This document shows positions 8,331 to 17,445 of a stretch of 64,000 bases of DNA, piece after piece. The notes under the pieces are model-generated. The model worked only from the letters and a program-made list of their open reading frames with translations. It was not told the DNA's origin and ran no database searches. Numbering within the stretch: the stretch's first letter is position 1; each line of letters begins with the position of its first letter. The position numbers were made by a program, and so were the translations under genes. The DNA is from Pseudomonas moraviensis (GTDB lineage: Bacteria > Pseudomonadota > Gammaproteobacteria > Pseudomonadales > Pseudomonadaceae). The DNA is taken from the NCBI RefSeq assembly GCF_900105805.1, contig NZ_LT629788.1:496001-560000 (forward strand). The letters run 5' to 3'.

Positions 8331-10103
8331 TCAGATTCCTTGTTCACTGAGCCACAGGTTCAGGGCCGCCAGTTGCCACAATTTCGAACCGCGCAACGGG
8401 GTCAGCTGGCCTTGTGGATCAGTCAAAAGCTTGTCGAGCATGGTCGGGTTGAACAGGCCACGATCCTGGCTTGGATCGAGCAGCAGCTCGCGCACCCAAT
8501 TGAGCGTGTCGCCCTGCAGATGCTTGAGGCCCGGCACCGGGAAATAGCCTTTCTTGCGGTCGATCACTTCGCTTGGAATGACCCGACGCGCGGCTTCCTT
8601 GAGCACTTGTTTACCGCCATCGGGGAGCTTGAATTTGCCGGGCACGCGGGCCGACAGTTCGACCAGTCGATAGTCGAGGAACGGCGTACGCGCTTCCAGG
8701 CCCCAGGCCATGGTCATGTTGTCGACGCGTTTGACCGGGTCATCGACCAGCATCACCGTGCTGTCCAGACGCAAGGCTTTGTCCACCGCGGCATCAGCGC
8801 CAGGCTGGGCAAAATGCTCTTTGACGAAGTCGCCTGCTGCGTCGTGATCGACCAGCCATTTCGGCTGCACGGTTGCGGCATAGTCGTCATAGCTGCGGTC
8901 GAAAAACGCATCTCGGTAAGCCGCGTAAGGATCGGCCGCGCCGTCGACTTGCGGATACCAGTGATAGCCGGCAAACAACTCGTCGGCACCCTGGCCGCTC
9001 TGCACCACTTTGCAGTGCTTGGCCACTTCCCGGGACAACAGGTAGAAGGCAATGCAATCGTGGCTGACCATCGGCTCGCTCATCGCGCGGAACGCGGCGG
9101 GCAGTTGCTCGATGATTTCTTTCTCGTCGATGCGCAATTGATGGTGGCGGGTGCCGTAGTGCTTGGCGATCAGGTCCGAGTACTGGAATTCGTCGCCGCG
9201 TTCGCCGCCGGCGTCCTGAAACCCGATGGAGAAGGTCGAGAGATTCTCTACACCGACTTCGCGCAACAGGCCGACGAGCATGCTCGAATCGACACCGCCC
9301 GAGAGCAACACACCGACATCAACCGCCGCACGCTGACGAATCGCCACCGCTTCGCGGGTGCTGTCGAGAACGCGATCAACCCAGTCTTCGAGGTTGAGGT
9401 TTTTCTCATCCTCATGCGGGCCGTAGGGCAGGGTCCACCAGGTCTTCTGTTCGGTGCGGCCATCGGCTTCAACGCGCATCCAGGTGGCGGGCGGCAGTTT
9501 TTCGATGCCGGCCAGCAATGTGCGCGGCGCAGGCACGACTGCGTGGAAATTCAGGTAGTGGTTGAGCGCCACCGGATCGAGGATCGGGTTGATATCGCCG
9601 CCCTTGAGCAGGGCTGGCAGTGCCGAGGCAAAGCGCAAGCGCTGGCCGGTGCGCGACAGGTACAACGGCTTCACGCCGAGACGGTCACGAGCGATGAACA
9701 GGCGCTGGGCATCGCGCTCCCAAATGGCAAAGGCGAACATGCCGTTGAGTTTCGGCAGCAGCGCCTCGCCCCAGGCGTGATAACCCTTGAGCAGCACTTC
9801 GGTGTCGCCACCGGAATAGAAGGCATAACCCAGCCCTTCGAGCTCTTCGCGCAATTCCGGGAAGTTGTAGATCGCGCCGTTGAAGGCCAGGGACAGGCCT
9901 AACGGGCTGTCGATCATCGGCTGCGCCGAGCCGTCCGACAGGTCCATGATTTTCAGGCGTCGATGGCCCAGGGCAATCGGCCCTTGGGCATGGAAGCCCC
10001 ACGCGTCAGGGCCGCGAGGGGCCAGGTGATGGGTGATTCTCTCGATCGCTGCAAGGTCTGCAGGTTGTTGATCAAAACGTAACTCGCCAGCTAATCCGCA
10101 CAT
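8331..10103 (-). CDS. N-acetylglutaminylglutamine amidotransferase (asparagine-synthase-like)
   Basis: This is a 590-residue class II glutamine amidotransferase joined to an asparagine-synthetase-type domain. Cys2 directly follows the initiator Met (MCGLAGELRF) and is the N-terminal nucleophile, which fixes the start at 10103; AAGGA lies before it. The glutaminase half carries HRRLKIMDLSDGSAQPM and FNGAIYNF. The synthetase half carries the ATP-pyrophosphatase motif LLSGGVDSSML (about residue 265). In the NAGGN pathway it amidates the C-terminus of the acetylated dipeptide. It is the first gene of the minus-strand operon. The 363-base gap to the next gene upstream (10104-10466) should contain its promoter, probably osmotically controlled; no clear consensus was recognised there. 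Confidence 0.9.
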   Translation of the reverse strand: MCGLAGELRFDQQPADLAAIERITHHLAPRGPDAWGFHAQGPIALGHRRLKIMDLSDGSAQPMIDSPLGLSLAFNGAIYNFPELREELEGLGYAFYSGGDTEVLLKGYHAWGEALLPKLNGMFAFAIWERDAQRLFIARDRLGVKPLYLSRTGQRLRFASALPALLKGGDINPILDPVALNHYLNFHAVVPAPRTLLAGIEKLPPATWMRVEADGRTEQKTWWTLPYGPHEDEKNLNLEDWVDRVLDSTREAVAIRQRAAVDVGVLLSGGVDSSMLVGLLREVGVENLSTFSIGFQDAGGERGDEFQYSDLIAKHYGTRHHQLRIDEKEIIEQLPAAFRAMSEPMVSHDCIAFYLLSREVAKHCKVVQSGQGADELFAGYHWYPQVDGAADPYAAYRDAFFDRSYDDYAATVQPKWLVDHDAAGDFVKEHFAQPGADAAVDKALRLDSTVMLVDDPVKRVDNMTMAWGLEARTPFLDYRLVELSARVPGKFKLPDGGKQVLKEAARRVIPSEVIDRKKGYFPVPGLKHLQGDTLNWVRELLLDPSQDRGLFNPTMLDKLLTDPQGQLTPLRGSKLWQLAALNLWLSEQGI

Positions 10104-10466
10104 AAAGTCCTTACCGGTTTTTCCGTTGGGGAAGGTCAAGCCGTACCACGCGGAAAGTGCGGGTACTCAGAAACTGACCTGTCTCGGTATGTGGAGTTTT
10201 AGATCGATAAGTTATAAGTCGGCCGCGCTGCCTCCTGTCGTCACGCTATCAGCGCGGATCGAGCGCCGGATTTGCCTGCGTGCCTTTACACTTTTTGTGC
10301 ATAAGCCCCCGCTGGGCGTCGACGTTCCGCGCGGGTGGTGCAGGGCTATTTTTTCCATACAAAAACACGGTTGATCTGCGCGGATTCGGCCCAGGAATTT
10401 GAACTGTTATTGGCCGTCCGGCATCGCTAGGGTCGAGGGTTCAAATCGCAATAAAGGACTATTGCC

Positions 10467-13400
10467 ATGCCCACCCAAGACAAGACAAATCCACCGATTC
10501 AGGCCTCGGTCCTGAGCACCCTGTACGACGCTACAGGCGACCTCGACACCGCTGAAGTCCTGGAAAAACGCTTGCCGGCGTATTTGCTCGAGGCGTCCAC
10601 GGCCACGCTGGTCAAGCTGGACGAAATCAATCGTGAGCTGCACACCCTGCAACTCAAGGTCGATAAGCAATTGACCCGGCTCAAACCCTTGCACAGCTTC
10701 TGCATCAGCGAACTCGACGCGGCGCTGAGCGCGAAATGGCCAGCGGTCTATGACGCAGGCGAGGATGTGCTCAGTCTGCCGGGCGTCGATTGCGGCTGCG
10801 ATGCGACGGCGACGGATCAGGCCGATATCGACCTGGTCAGACACGCAACCCAGACCCTGTTGCAAGCAGCCATGCAGAATTTCACCGAAGACGAGGAACT
10901 GGCCGACGGTTTCCCCGCCGGCAGTCTGGTGCGCATCAAAAGTGCGCCCGCTGGCGTGAAAGATCTGACGCCGGCAGCGTTCGCAGCGTTTTGCCGCAAG
11001 CTGGATCTGGGCAAGAAGTACCAGGAGCATCTGCAGCAAGTGTTCGGTCTGCGTGATGACAGCGGCAAAGTCGTCGCGACCAGTGCCATGACCCGCGATA
11101 TCGCCGCATTGAAGCAATCGCTGCTGGAACTGGACGCCCATCTGGCCGCGCTCAAGGGCGATATCACCACGGCAGGTCTGCGCATGCTGCAGGATCTGAT
11201 GGTGGCCGAGGGCGTGGCGTCGGCGCAAAACCTGCGCTACGGCAAAGACCCGATGATCATGCAGGGCATCAAAATCCTCGACAGTTGCGTGTGGGGCGTG
11301 GTCGTGTTTTCCAAACGCTCCGTGCAGCAACACCCTGAGGACGGATGCATGGTGTACATGCCCGGCGAGCCCGAGCGAGCGGTGTATGAATATCCGAGTT
11401 TCAACGCGTTCAAGCGCTACCTCGCGCAACAACTCAAGAGCACCGAATATCAGGGGTATTTCGCCGGCAGCCTCGATGAAGATGACAAGGCCGACTTCTT
11501 CAAGTCGCTTGCCGAAAAACCTGATCTGGGGTTGGTCGAACAGTGGCCGATCAACGTGCCGCTCTTCGATTTCATGGTGCAGAGCCATGTCGGCAAGCTG
11601 CAGATCGACGCGCGCAAACTGGCGGTGCCGACGGCTGATATCGATGAAGCGGCGCGGCAGAAACGTCTGTTGGATTTCGTTCAGCGCGGGGTGAGCGTGG
11701 CGTCGGTGGCCGGGCTGTTCGTGCCGGTCCTGGGGCAATTGATGATGGGCGTCGCGGTCGGGCAATTGCTCGGCGAAGTGTATGAAGGCGTCGAGGACTG
11801 GCGTCGCGGTGATCATCAACAAGCGCTGTCACATCTGCTCAGTGTGGTCGAGAACGTCGCATTGATGGGCGTCTTTGCCGGGGGGCAGAAAGCGCTGGGC
11901 ACCCTGGGCACAAAACTCCTGCGCGCGCATCCGCAGTTCTTCGCGCAGTTCACCGCGATTCTCGGTCAGGCCGGCAAGCCACGCCTGTGGAAGGCTGATT
12001 TGAGCCCGTACGAGCATTCTCTGCCGGCCGGATTCACCATCGATGCAGGCTCCAAGGAGTTCTACCAGATTGGCAGCAAGACCATCGGCCGCCTCGAGCA
12101 CCGCCTGTTGGCCGGCAACTTTGATACCGACACCCAGCGCTGGCGCCTGGAACACGCCGGCCGCGCACAAGCCTATGCCCCCGAACTGATCCGCCACGTC
12201 GAGGGCGGCTGGCGGCTCCCTGCCGAGGAGCCCGAAGAATGGGGCAGTTCCGCCTACACGCTCAAGCGCATCGATCCGCAGTTGAGCGAGTTTGCCGACA
12301 GTGATCTGGACATGCTGCGCCGGCTGAGCGACACCTCGCAGCAGGCGCTGCTCGACACGTTCAATGACAATCTGAAGTTGCCGGTACGCCTGCGCGATAC
12401 CGTCGAGCGCGTGCGCATCGGGCGGCAGTTGCGGGAGCTGACGACGGAGCTGGCCAATGGCGAGTTTCACTCCGGGCAACCTGTCGAGGAACAGATGCAT
12501 GCCTTGACGCAACTGCCGGGCTGGCCGACTGACCGCTACATCAAGGTCGCCGGTCATGAAGGCGACGTCGACACCACTTATCCTGCCAACAGCACGCTCG
12601 ACGAAACCCTGGAAGTGCCGGTCACTCGAGGCCAGTTGGCACTCGGACGCTTGCTGCAAACCGTGATCGGTGGCCTTTACCCGCATGAAGTCGAGGCCAT
12701 GCTCGGCGGCCAAGTCGCGAAAACCACCCAGGCTTCTGCGCTGGCGAAAAAACTGGCTGCTGCGCTCAAGGCGGATTACCGCGCGGCGTTCGAGCGGATG
12801 TACAAGCGCTACGACCACAGTGACGCGCAGGATCTGGACAAATTGCGCAAGGTCTTCGCCGACATTCCGGCGCGCCTTGGCCAAAGGCTGATTGACCGCG
12901 CTCCGAGTGTCGAGCGCCTGCACCTGCGTTCGACCGGGCGCGTGCCATTGCGCCTGGGGCAGCGGGTTCGGGCCGGTGTGGCCGAGGTGCGGCTTGACCG
13001 GGCGCTGAGCGGATTGCACTGGTCGCGACTGGCCAATGCCGACACAGACAAGCTGGCCGTGAAATTGCTGCCGCGCCTCAGCGGATGGGACGCTCAACTG
13101 CGTCTGCAGGTACGCGACAAGGCCTTGACCGGACCGTTGCTCGAAGAGGTCGGCGATGCGTCGGCGACCTCCGACAATACCGGCTATCTGGTGAAGTCCA
13201 CTGAGGGCTATGAAGCCTTTGGCGGCGACAGGAAATCCCTGGGCAAGGTGAAATCCGGCCCCGGCGCGTTATTCATGGCCATCCTCAAGGCGCTGCCGTC
13301 ACGTCAGCGGGCAGCGCTCGGATTTGCCGACGCCGGACAGGTCAGTACGCAACAGTTACGCAAAAAGCTGCTCAATGTTGCCCTCGACGAACGCGAGGTC

Positions 13401-15290
13401 ACTGCGCGGACATTGCTCGGCCACAGCATTGAACCATCGGCTGTCGAGCCGGCCTGTGTGCAAGGCGATCAGGTCCCCGCGACAGCTCATTCACGCAAGC
13501 TGCTGCGCAAAGTGCGCAAACTGTTTCCACGCCTGGACGACACCCAGGCCGGCCAATTGCTCGATGAACTGGGCGACGATTCGCTGAGCCGCGCAACCCG
13601 GGTCAAAGCCTTGCGCGAGGACGTGAAAACCCTGCGCGATGCGCTGTTTACCTGGAGTGAGGATGGCGTTGCCCTGGCGGCCATGGGCGGTGATCGGGCA
13701 GAGGCGCGACACAGCCGCAAAATGGCCGCTGAACTGATCGAGGAGGGCTTTCGTCGATTCAATTGGATCAATGATGAGCAGGGCGACCGGGTCTGCGCCC
13801 TCAATCTGGACGGCATGCGGGTCGGTAAACTGCCGACCCTGCCAACGGGTTTGAGCTTTGCCCATATCCAGCACTTATCGATGAGAAACATGGAGCAGGA
13901 TGACGATATCGTGTACTTCCTCAAATCCTTCAAACAGCTCGAGTCGCTGGAACTGGACAACAATAAAATCACCCGCCTCCCTGAAGTGCTCTCGTATATG
14001 CCCAGACTCAAACGGTTGAGTCTGCCGGGCAATAAGCTGAAGTTGACCGAGCAGACACTGGCGAAACTGAATCGGCTGCGGACGGTGCGGTATCTGAATC
14101 TGGACAGCAATCCGTTGGGCGCTACCCCTGATGTCAGTCAGATGACCGACCTGCGTCGATTGACGCTGCGCGAGACAGGCATCACGGAATTGCCCGAAGG
14201 CCTCAACAATGCTGCGCACATTGAATGGATGGATCTGAGCAAAAACCAGATCAGGGAACTGCCCGACTGGCTGTTTGAAAAAAATCGACGATTCACCGGC
14301 GTGCTCGACCTGGGGCTGAATCCCTTCAACGAAACAAGCAAAACGCATCTGGATGACTATCGCGAAAATTTCGGTATCGGAATGGGCTATTCCGCCGATG
14401 ACATTCCCCGCCTCAACGAGCAGACCGCGCGATCGTTATGGTTGACCACAACGTCCGCTGCAGACTCGGCCGAGCAGGCGCGAATCTGGGCGGCATTTCG
14501 TGACGATACCCGCGCCGAAGGTCTGTTTCATTTACTTGCGCAACTGGGCGACACGGCCGACGCCACCAAGGGCAGCGCAGACATGCAGCGACGGGTCTGG
14601 AGAGTGTTGAAGGCGGCGGAGGCTGACGGTGCTCTGTGCGATCAGTTGCTCGATCTGGCCGCCAACCCGATCAACTGCATTGACAGCGCGGCGCTCAATT
14701 TCAGTCACCTGGAAGTCGCCGTTGAAGTTGATCAGGTCACCAAGGGGGCAGGCGGCAGAGTCACGGCCAAACCGCTGCTCAATCTGGGGCGCGGCCTGTT
14801 CCGGCTGGATCGGTTGAACGCGATTGCCCGCGAACATGCCGTCAAGGCTGTGAAGTCGGATCCGTTGGAGGTCAATCTGGCGTATCGCGTCGGGCTGGCC
14901 AAAGCGCTGGAGCTGCCCGGCCAGCCGCAAAGCATGCTGTTCAATGCGCAGAGCGGCGTCACTGCAACGGATCTGGAAACCGCAAAAAACCGCATCACGA
15001 CCGCCGAACTCTCGCCTCAGTGGCTGAAATTCATCCAGGCGCAAACATTCTGGCGCGACTACCTGAAGCGTACGTTTACACGCAAATTTTCGCTGATCGA
15101 TGAATCGTTCGCCCCGCGAATGAGCGCGCTGGATGAGCAGGCGGACACACTGCTCAGCGCCGACTATGTGAGTCAGGCGGATGCCCTCAAACTTGAGAAG
15201 GAACAGGCGCAAGAGGCCGTGATCAAGCGTCTGACCGAAGAATCGATCCGCTTGATGGACCTCGGCCTTTGCGCAATGCCCGATACGTGA
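10467..15290 (+). CDS. Large effector/toxin: DUF6543 + leucine-rich repeats + NEL E3 ubiquitin ligase
   Basis: This 1607-residue protein has no signal peptide. The N-terminal 1000 or so residues resemble the DUF6543 / dermonecrotic-toxin-like module of large Pseudomonas proteins, with hydrophobic stretches at about 409-445 and 462-485. About seven leucine-rich repeats of the LxxLxLxxNxIxxLPxxL type lie at about 1129-1290. The C-terminus (about 1291-1607) matches the Novel E3 Ligase fold of IpaH/SspH. The segment NPINCIDSAALNFSHLEV places Cys1404 and Asp1406 in the CxD catalytic motif, followed by helices rich in conserved hydrophobics. NEL proteins transfer ubiquitin to host proteins, so a eukaryotic target is likely (inference). 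No secretion genes lie nearby. The gene stands alone, with 3 bases between its stop and the convergent mnmC stop. G+C dips to about 52% in the LRR-coding part. Confidence 0.85.
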   Translation: MPTQDKTNPPIQASVLSTLYDATGDLDTAEVLEKRLPAYLLEASTATLVKLDEINRELHTLQLKVDKQLTRLKPLHSFCISELDAALSAKWPAVYDAGEDVLSLPGVDCGCDATATDQADIDLVRHATQTLLQAAMQNFTEDEELADGFPAGSLVRIKSAPAGVKDLTPAAFAAFCRKLDLGKKYQEHLQQVFGLRDDSGKVVATSAMTRDIAALKQSLLELDAHLAALKGDITTAGLRMLQDLMVAEGVASAQNLRYGKDPMIMQGIKILDSCVWGVVVFSKRSVQQHPEDGCMVYMPGEPERAVYEYPSFNAFKRYLAQQLKSTEYQGYFAGSLDEDDKADFFKSLAEKPDLGLVEQWPINVPLFDFMVQSHVGKLQIDARKLAVPTADIDEAARQKRLLDFVQRGVSVASVAGLFVPVLGQLMMGVAVGQLLGEVYEGVEDWRRGDHQQALSHLLSVVENVALMGVFAGGQKALGTLGTKLLRAHPQFFAQFTAILGQAGKPRLWKADLSPYEHSLPAGFTIDAGSKEFYQIGSKTIGRLEHRLLAGNFDTDTQRWRLEHAGRAQAYAPELIRHVEGGWRLPAEEPEEWGSSAYTLKRIDPQLSEFADSDLDMLRRLSDTSQQALLDTFNDNLKLPVRLRDTVERVRIGRQLRELTTELANGEFHSGQPVEEQMHALTQLPGWPTDRYIKVAGHEGDVDTTYPANSTLDETLEVPVTRGQLALGRLLQTVIGGLYPHEVEAMLGGQVAKTTQASALAKKLAAALKADYRAAFERMYKRYDHSDAQDLDKLRKVFADIPARLGQRLIDRAPSVERLHLRSTGRVPLRLGQRVRAGVAEVRLDRALSGLHWSRLANADTDKLAVKLLPRLSGWDAQLRLQVRDKALTGPLLEEVGDASATSDNTGYLVKSTEGYEAFGGDRKSLGKVKSGPGALFMAILKALPSRQRAALGFADAGQVSTQQLRKKLLNVALDEREVTARTLLGHSIEPSAVEPACVQGDQVPATAHSRKLLRKVRKLFPRLDDTQAGQLLDELGDDSLSRATRVKALREDVKTLRDALFTWSEDGVALAAMGGDRAEARHSRKMAAELIEEGFRRFNWINDEQGDRVCALNLDGMRVGKLPTLPTGLSFAHIQHLSMRNMEQDDDIVYFLKSFKQLESLELDNNKITRLPEVLSYMPRLKRLSLPGNKLKLTEQTLAKLNRLRTVRYLNLDSNPLGATPDVSQMTDLRRLTLRETGITELPEGLNNAAHIEWMDLSKNQIRELPDWLFEKNRRFTGVLDLGLNPFNETSKTHLDDYRENFGIGMGYSADDIPRLNEQTARSLWLTTTSAADSAEQARIWAAFRDDTRAEGLFHLLAQLGDTADATKGSADMQRRVWRVLKAAEADGALCDQLLDLAANPINCIDSAALNFSHLEVAVEVDQVTKGAGGRVTAKPLLNLGRGLFRLDRLNAIAREHAVKAVKSDPLEVNLAYRVGLAKALELPGQPQSMLFNAQSGVTATDLETAKNRITTAELSPQWLKFIQAQTFWRDYLKRTFTRKFSLIDESFAPRMSALDEQADTLLSADYVSQADALKLEKEQAQEAVIKRLTEESIRLMDLGLCAMPDT

Positions 15291-15293
15291 GGT

Positions 15294-17273
15294 TCACTTG
15301 CCGCGAATCAACTGCCGTAATGCGAAACGGTTGGGATGGCAGGCTTCGGCCACGCTGCGTGGCAACGGCAGCGGCTCGTTGTCCAGCCACGCGGCGAGCA
15401 GTTCGCCGGACAGCGGCGCGGTGATCAGTCCGCGAGAACCATGGCCGCTGTTGACGTAGAGTCCGTCGAGCCATGGGCAGGGATTGTCTGGCACTTGCCG
15501 GGCATCCTTGCTCAGGGCCGCGTAGGTCTGGACAAAGGCGGCGCGATCGGCGAGCGGGCCGACGATCGGCAAGTAGTCCGGGCTGGTGCAGCGGAAGGCG
15601 GCGCGGCCCTCAAGGTGCTCAAGCGGCTGCTCGCTGATGTTCAGGCGTGCCAGCAGATCGCTGGAGATCTCTTCGAGCATTGCCAGATTGCCTTGATGCT
15701 CGGCAGTCGTGGGCGTCAGATCGTCGCTGTTGAAGTCGAAACTGGCGCCCAGGGTGTGCTCGCCCAGACGCGCCGGGGCGACGTAGCCTTCGGCGCACAC
15801 CACCGTCGCCAAGGCATGACTTTCTGCGGTTTCAGCCAGACGCGTGATCTGTCCGCGAATGCGCTTGAGCGGCAATTCGGCGCTCTGGGCGAAGCGTTGG
15901 ATGTCTGCGGCTCCGGCCAGTACCACAACCGCTGCACTGGCGAGCAGGCGTTCGCCGTCGAAGGCTTGCCACTGGTCAGCGACCTTGCGCAGCTCCAGGG
16001 CATGGTGATGGCTGAGCAGTTCGATGTTGACGTGCATCGCCTGGGCCTGACACAGCGCCGGCGGATGCACCCAACCGCCCTCGGGATAGAACAAACCGCC
16101 ATGGGCCACGCCGACACCGGCACGCGCCTGTGCTTCAGGCTGTTCCAGCCATTGCAGAAGATCTTCGGGAAACGCCGTCGCCAGTTGCCCATGACGTTCG
16201 GCTTCCTTGGCATTGAACGCCAATTGCAGCACGCCGCAGTCATCCCAGTCAGTACCGCGCTGCAGCGTTTCGAGCAGTCGCCGGGTGTAACCGAAGCCGC
16301 TGACAATCAACTGCGACAACGCGGTGCCATGGGCGGACAGCTTCAGATAGAGCACGCCTTGCGGATTGCCCGAGGCTTCTTGCGCCACCTCAGCATGACG
16401 CTCCAGCAGACTCACGTGCCAGCCACGTGCCGCCAGGCTCGACGCCGTTGCGCAGCCGGCGAGACCGGCGCCGATCACCAACGCCCGGCGTTCGCCGCGC
16501 AACGGAGCAGGGCGGGCAAACCAGGGTTTTGCCGGCACTGGCGCCGCCACCTCGGCGGGCCAGCCGAGAAACTCGCCACGCAGGATTTCCCATTTGTGGC
16601 CAATGCCCGGCGTGCGTTTCATCTTGAACCCGGCAGCATTGAGCAAGCGTCGCACCCAACCGGTGCTGGTGAAGGTGCTGATGGTCGAGCCCGGCGCGGC
16701 CAGACGCGCCAGTTCGACGAACAGTTCAGCCGTCCACATATCGGGGTTTTTCGCCGGAGCGAAACCGTCGAGAAACCACGCGTCGATCTGCGCATCGAGT
16801 TGCGGCAGTTGCTCCAGTGCATCGCCAATCAGCAAGGTCAGCGTCACCCGACCTCCGGCCAGCGTGATGCGCTGAAAGCCTGGATGAATCGCTACGTAGT
16901 GCTTGAGTAACTGATCGGCCAACGGCTTGAGCTCCGGCCACAATGCCAAGGCTCGGTGCATGTCCGCAGGCGCCAGCGGGTACTTCTCGACGCTGACAAA
17001 ATGCAGGCGCGCGCCCGCCACTGAGTGTTGCTCGAACAGCTGCCAGGCACAGAGAAAATTCAACCCGGTGCCGAAGCCGGTTTCGCCAATGACCAGGCGC
17101 CCATTGGCCGGCAGCGCAGCGAAACGCTCGGCCAGACGGTTCTGTTCGAGGAACACGTAACGGGTTTCCTCCAGCCCCGACTGGTCGGAAAAATACACGT
17201 CATCGAACACCCGCGAACGTGGGCGTCCGTGGTCATCCCAGTCGAGTTGGGCGTGGGGTATTTCGGCTTTCAT
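15294..17273 (-). CDS. mnmC: Bifunctional tRNA mnm5s2U34 enzyme MnmC
   Basis: This is a 659-residue fusion enzyme that finishes 5-methylaminomethyl-2-thiouridine at the tRNA wobble base. The N-terminal SAM-dependent methyltransferase (MnmC2/MnmD) shows GETGFGTGLNFLCAW at about 60-75 and DGFAPAKNPDMW. The C-terminal FAD oxidoreductase (MnmC1), from about 255, has the dinucleotide motif VIGAGLAGCATASSLA. Its C-terminal YVNSGHGSRGLITAP is typical of the DAO fold. The ATG at 17273 was chosen over a GTG at 17291 because homologues begin a few residues before the HAQLDWDD motif. Neither start has a strong ribosome binding site. The length is typical of the family. Confidence 0.9.
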   Translation of the reverse strand: MKAEIPHAQLDWDDHGRPRSRVFDDVYFSDQSGLEETRYVFLEQNRLAERFAALPANGRLVIGETGFGTGLNFLCAWQLFEQHSVAGARLHFVSVEKYPLAPADMHRALALWPELKPLADQLLKHYVAIHPGFQRITLAGGRVTLTLLIGDALEQLPQLDAQIDAWFLDGFAPAKNPDMWTAELFVELARLAAPGSTISTFTSTGWVRRLLNAAGFKMKRTPGIGHKWEILRGEFLGWPAEVAAPVPAKPWFARPAPLRGERRALVIGAGLAGCATASSLAARGWHVSLLERHAEVAQEASGNPQGVLYLKLSAHGTALSQLIVSGFGYTRRLLETLQRGTDWDDCGVLQLAFNAKEAERHGQLATAFPEDLLQWLEQPEAQARAGVGVAHGGLFYPEGGWVHPPALCQAQAMHVNIELLSHHHALELRKVADQWQAFDGERLLASAAVVVLAGAADIQRFAQSAELPLKRIRGQITRLAETAESHALATVVCAEGYVAPARLGEHTLGASFDFNSDDLTPTTAEHQGNLAMLEEISSDLLARLNISEQPLEHLEGRAAFRCTSPDYLPIVGPLADRAAFVQTYAALSKDARQVPDNPCPWLDGLYVNSGHGSRGLITAPLSGELLAAWLDNEPLPLPRSVAEACHPNRFALRQLIRGK

Positions 17274-17445
17274 GGCAGGCTCGGCAAACACAAGGCGGCC
17301 ATTCTAGCCGATCGCGCGAGGGCTGCCTGATCCAGCGCAAGGTCCAGCATCGACCGCTCGGGGACAATCGTTGAACACAGGGAATTTCTGCGCCGCGCCC
17401 GTGCCCAATCCGCTAGTCTTGCTGAACCCTGGAAGGAGCCGTCCC

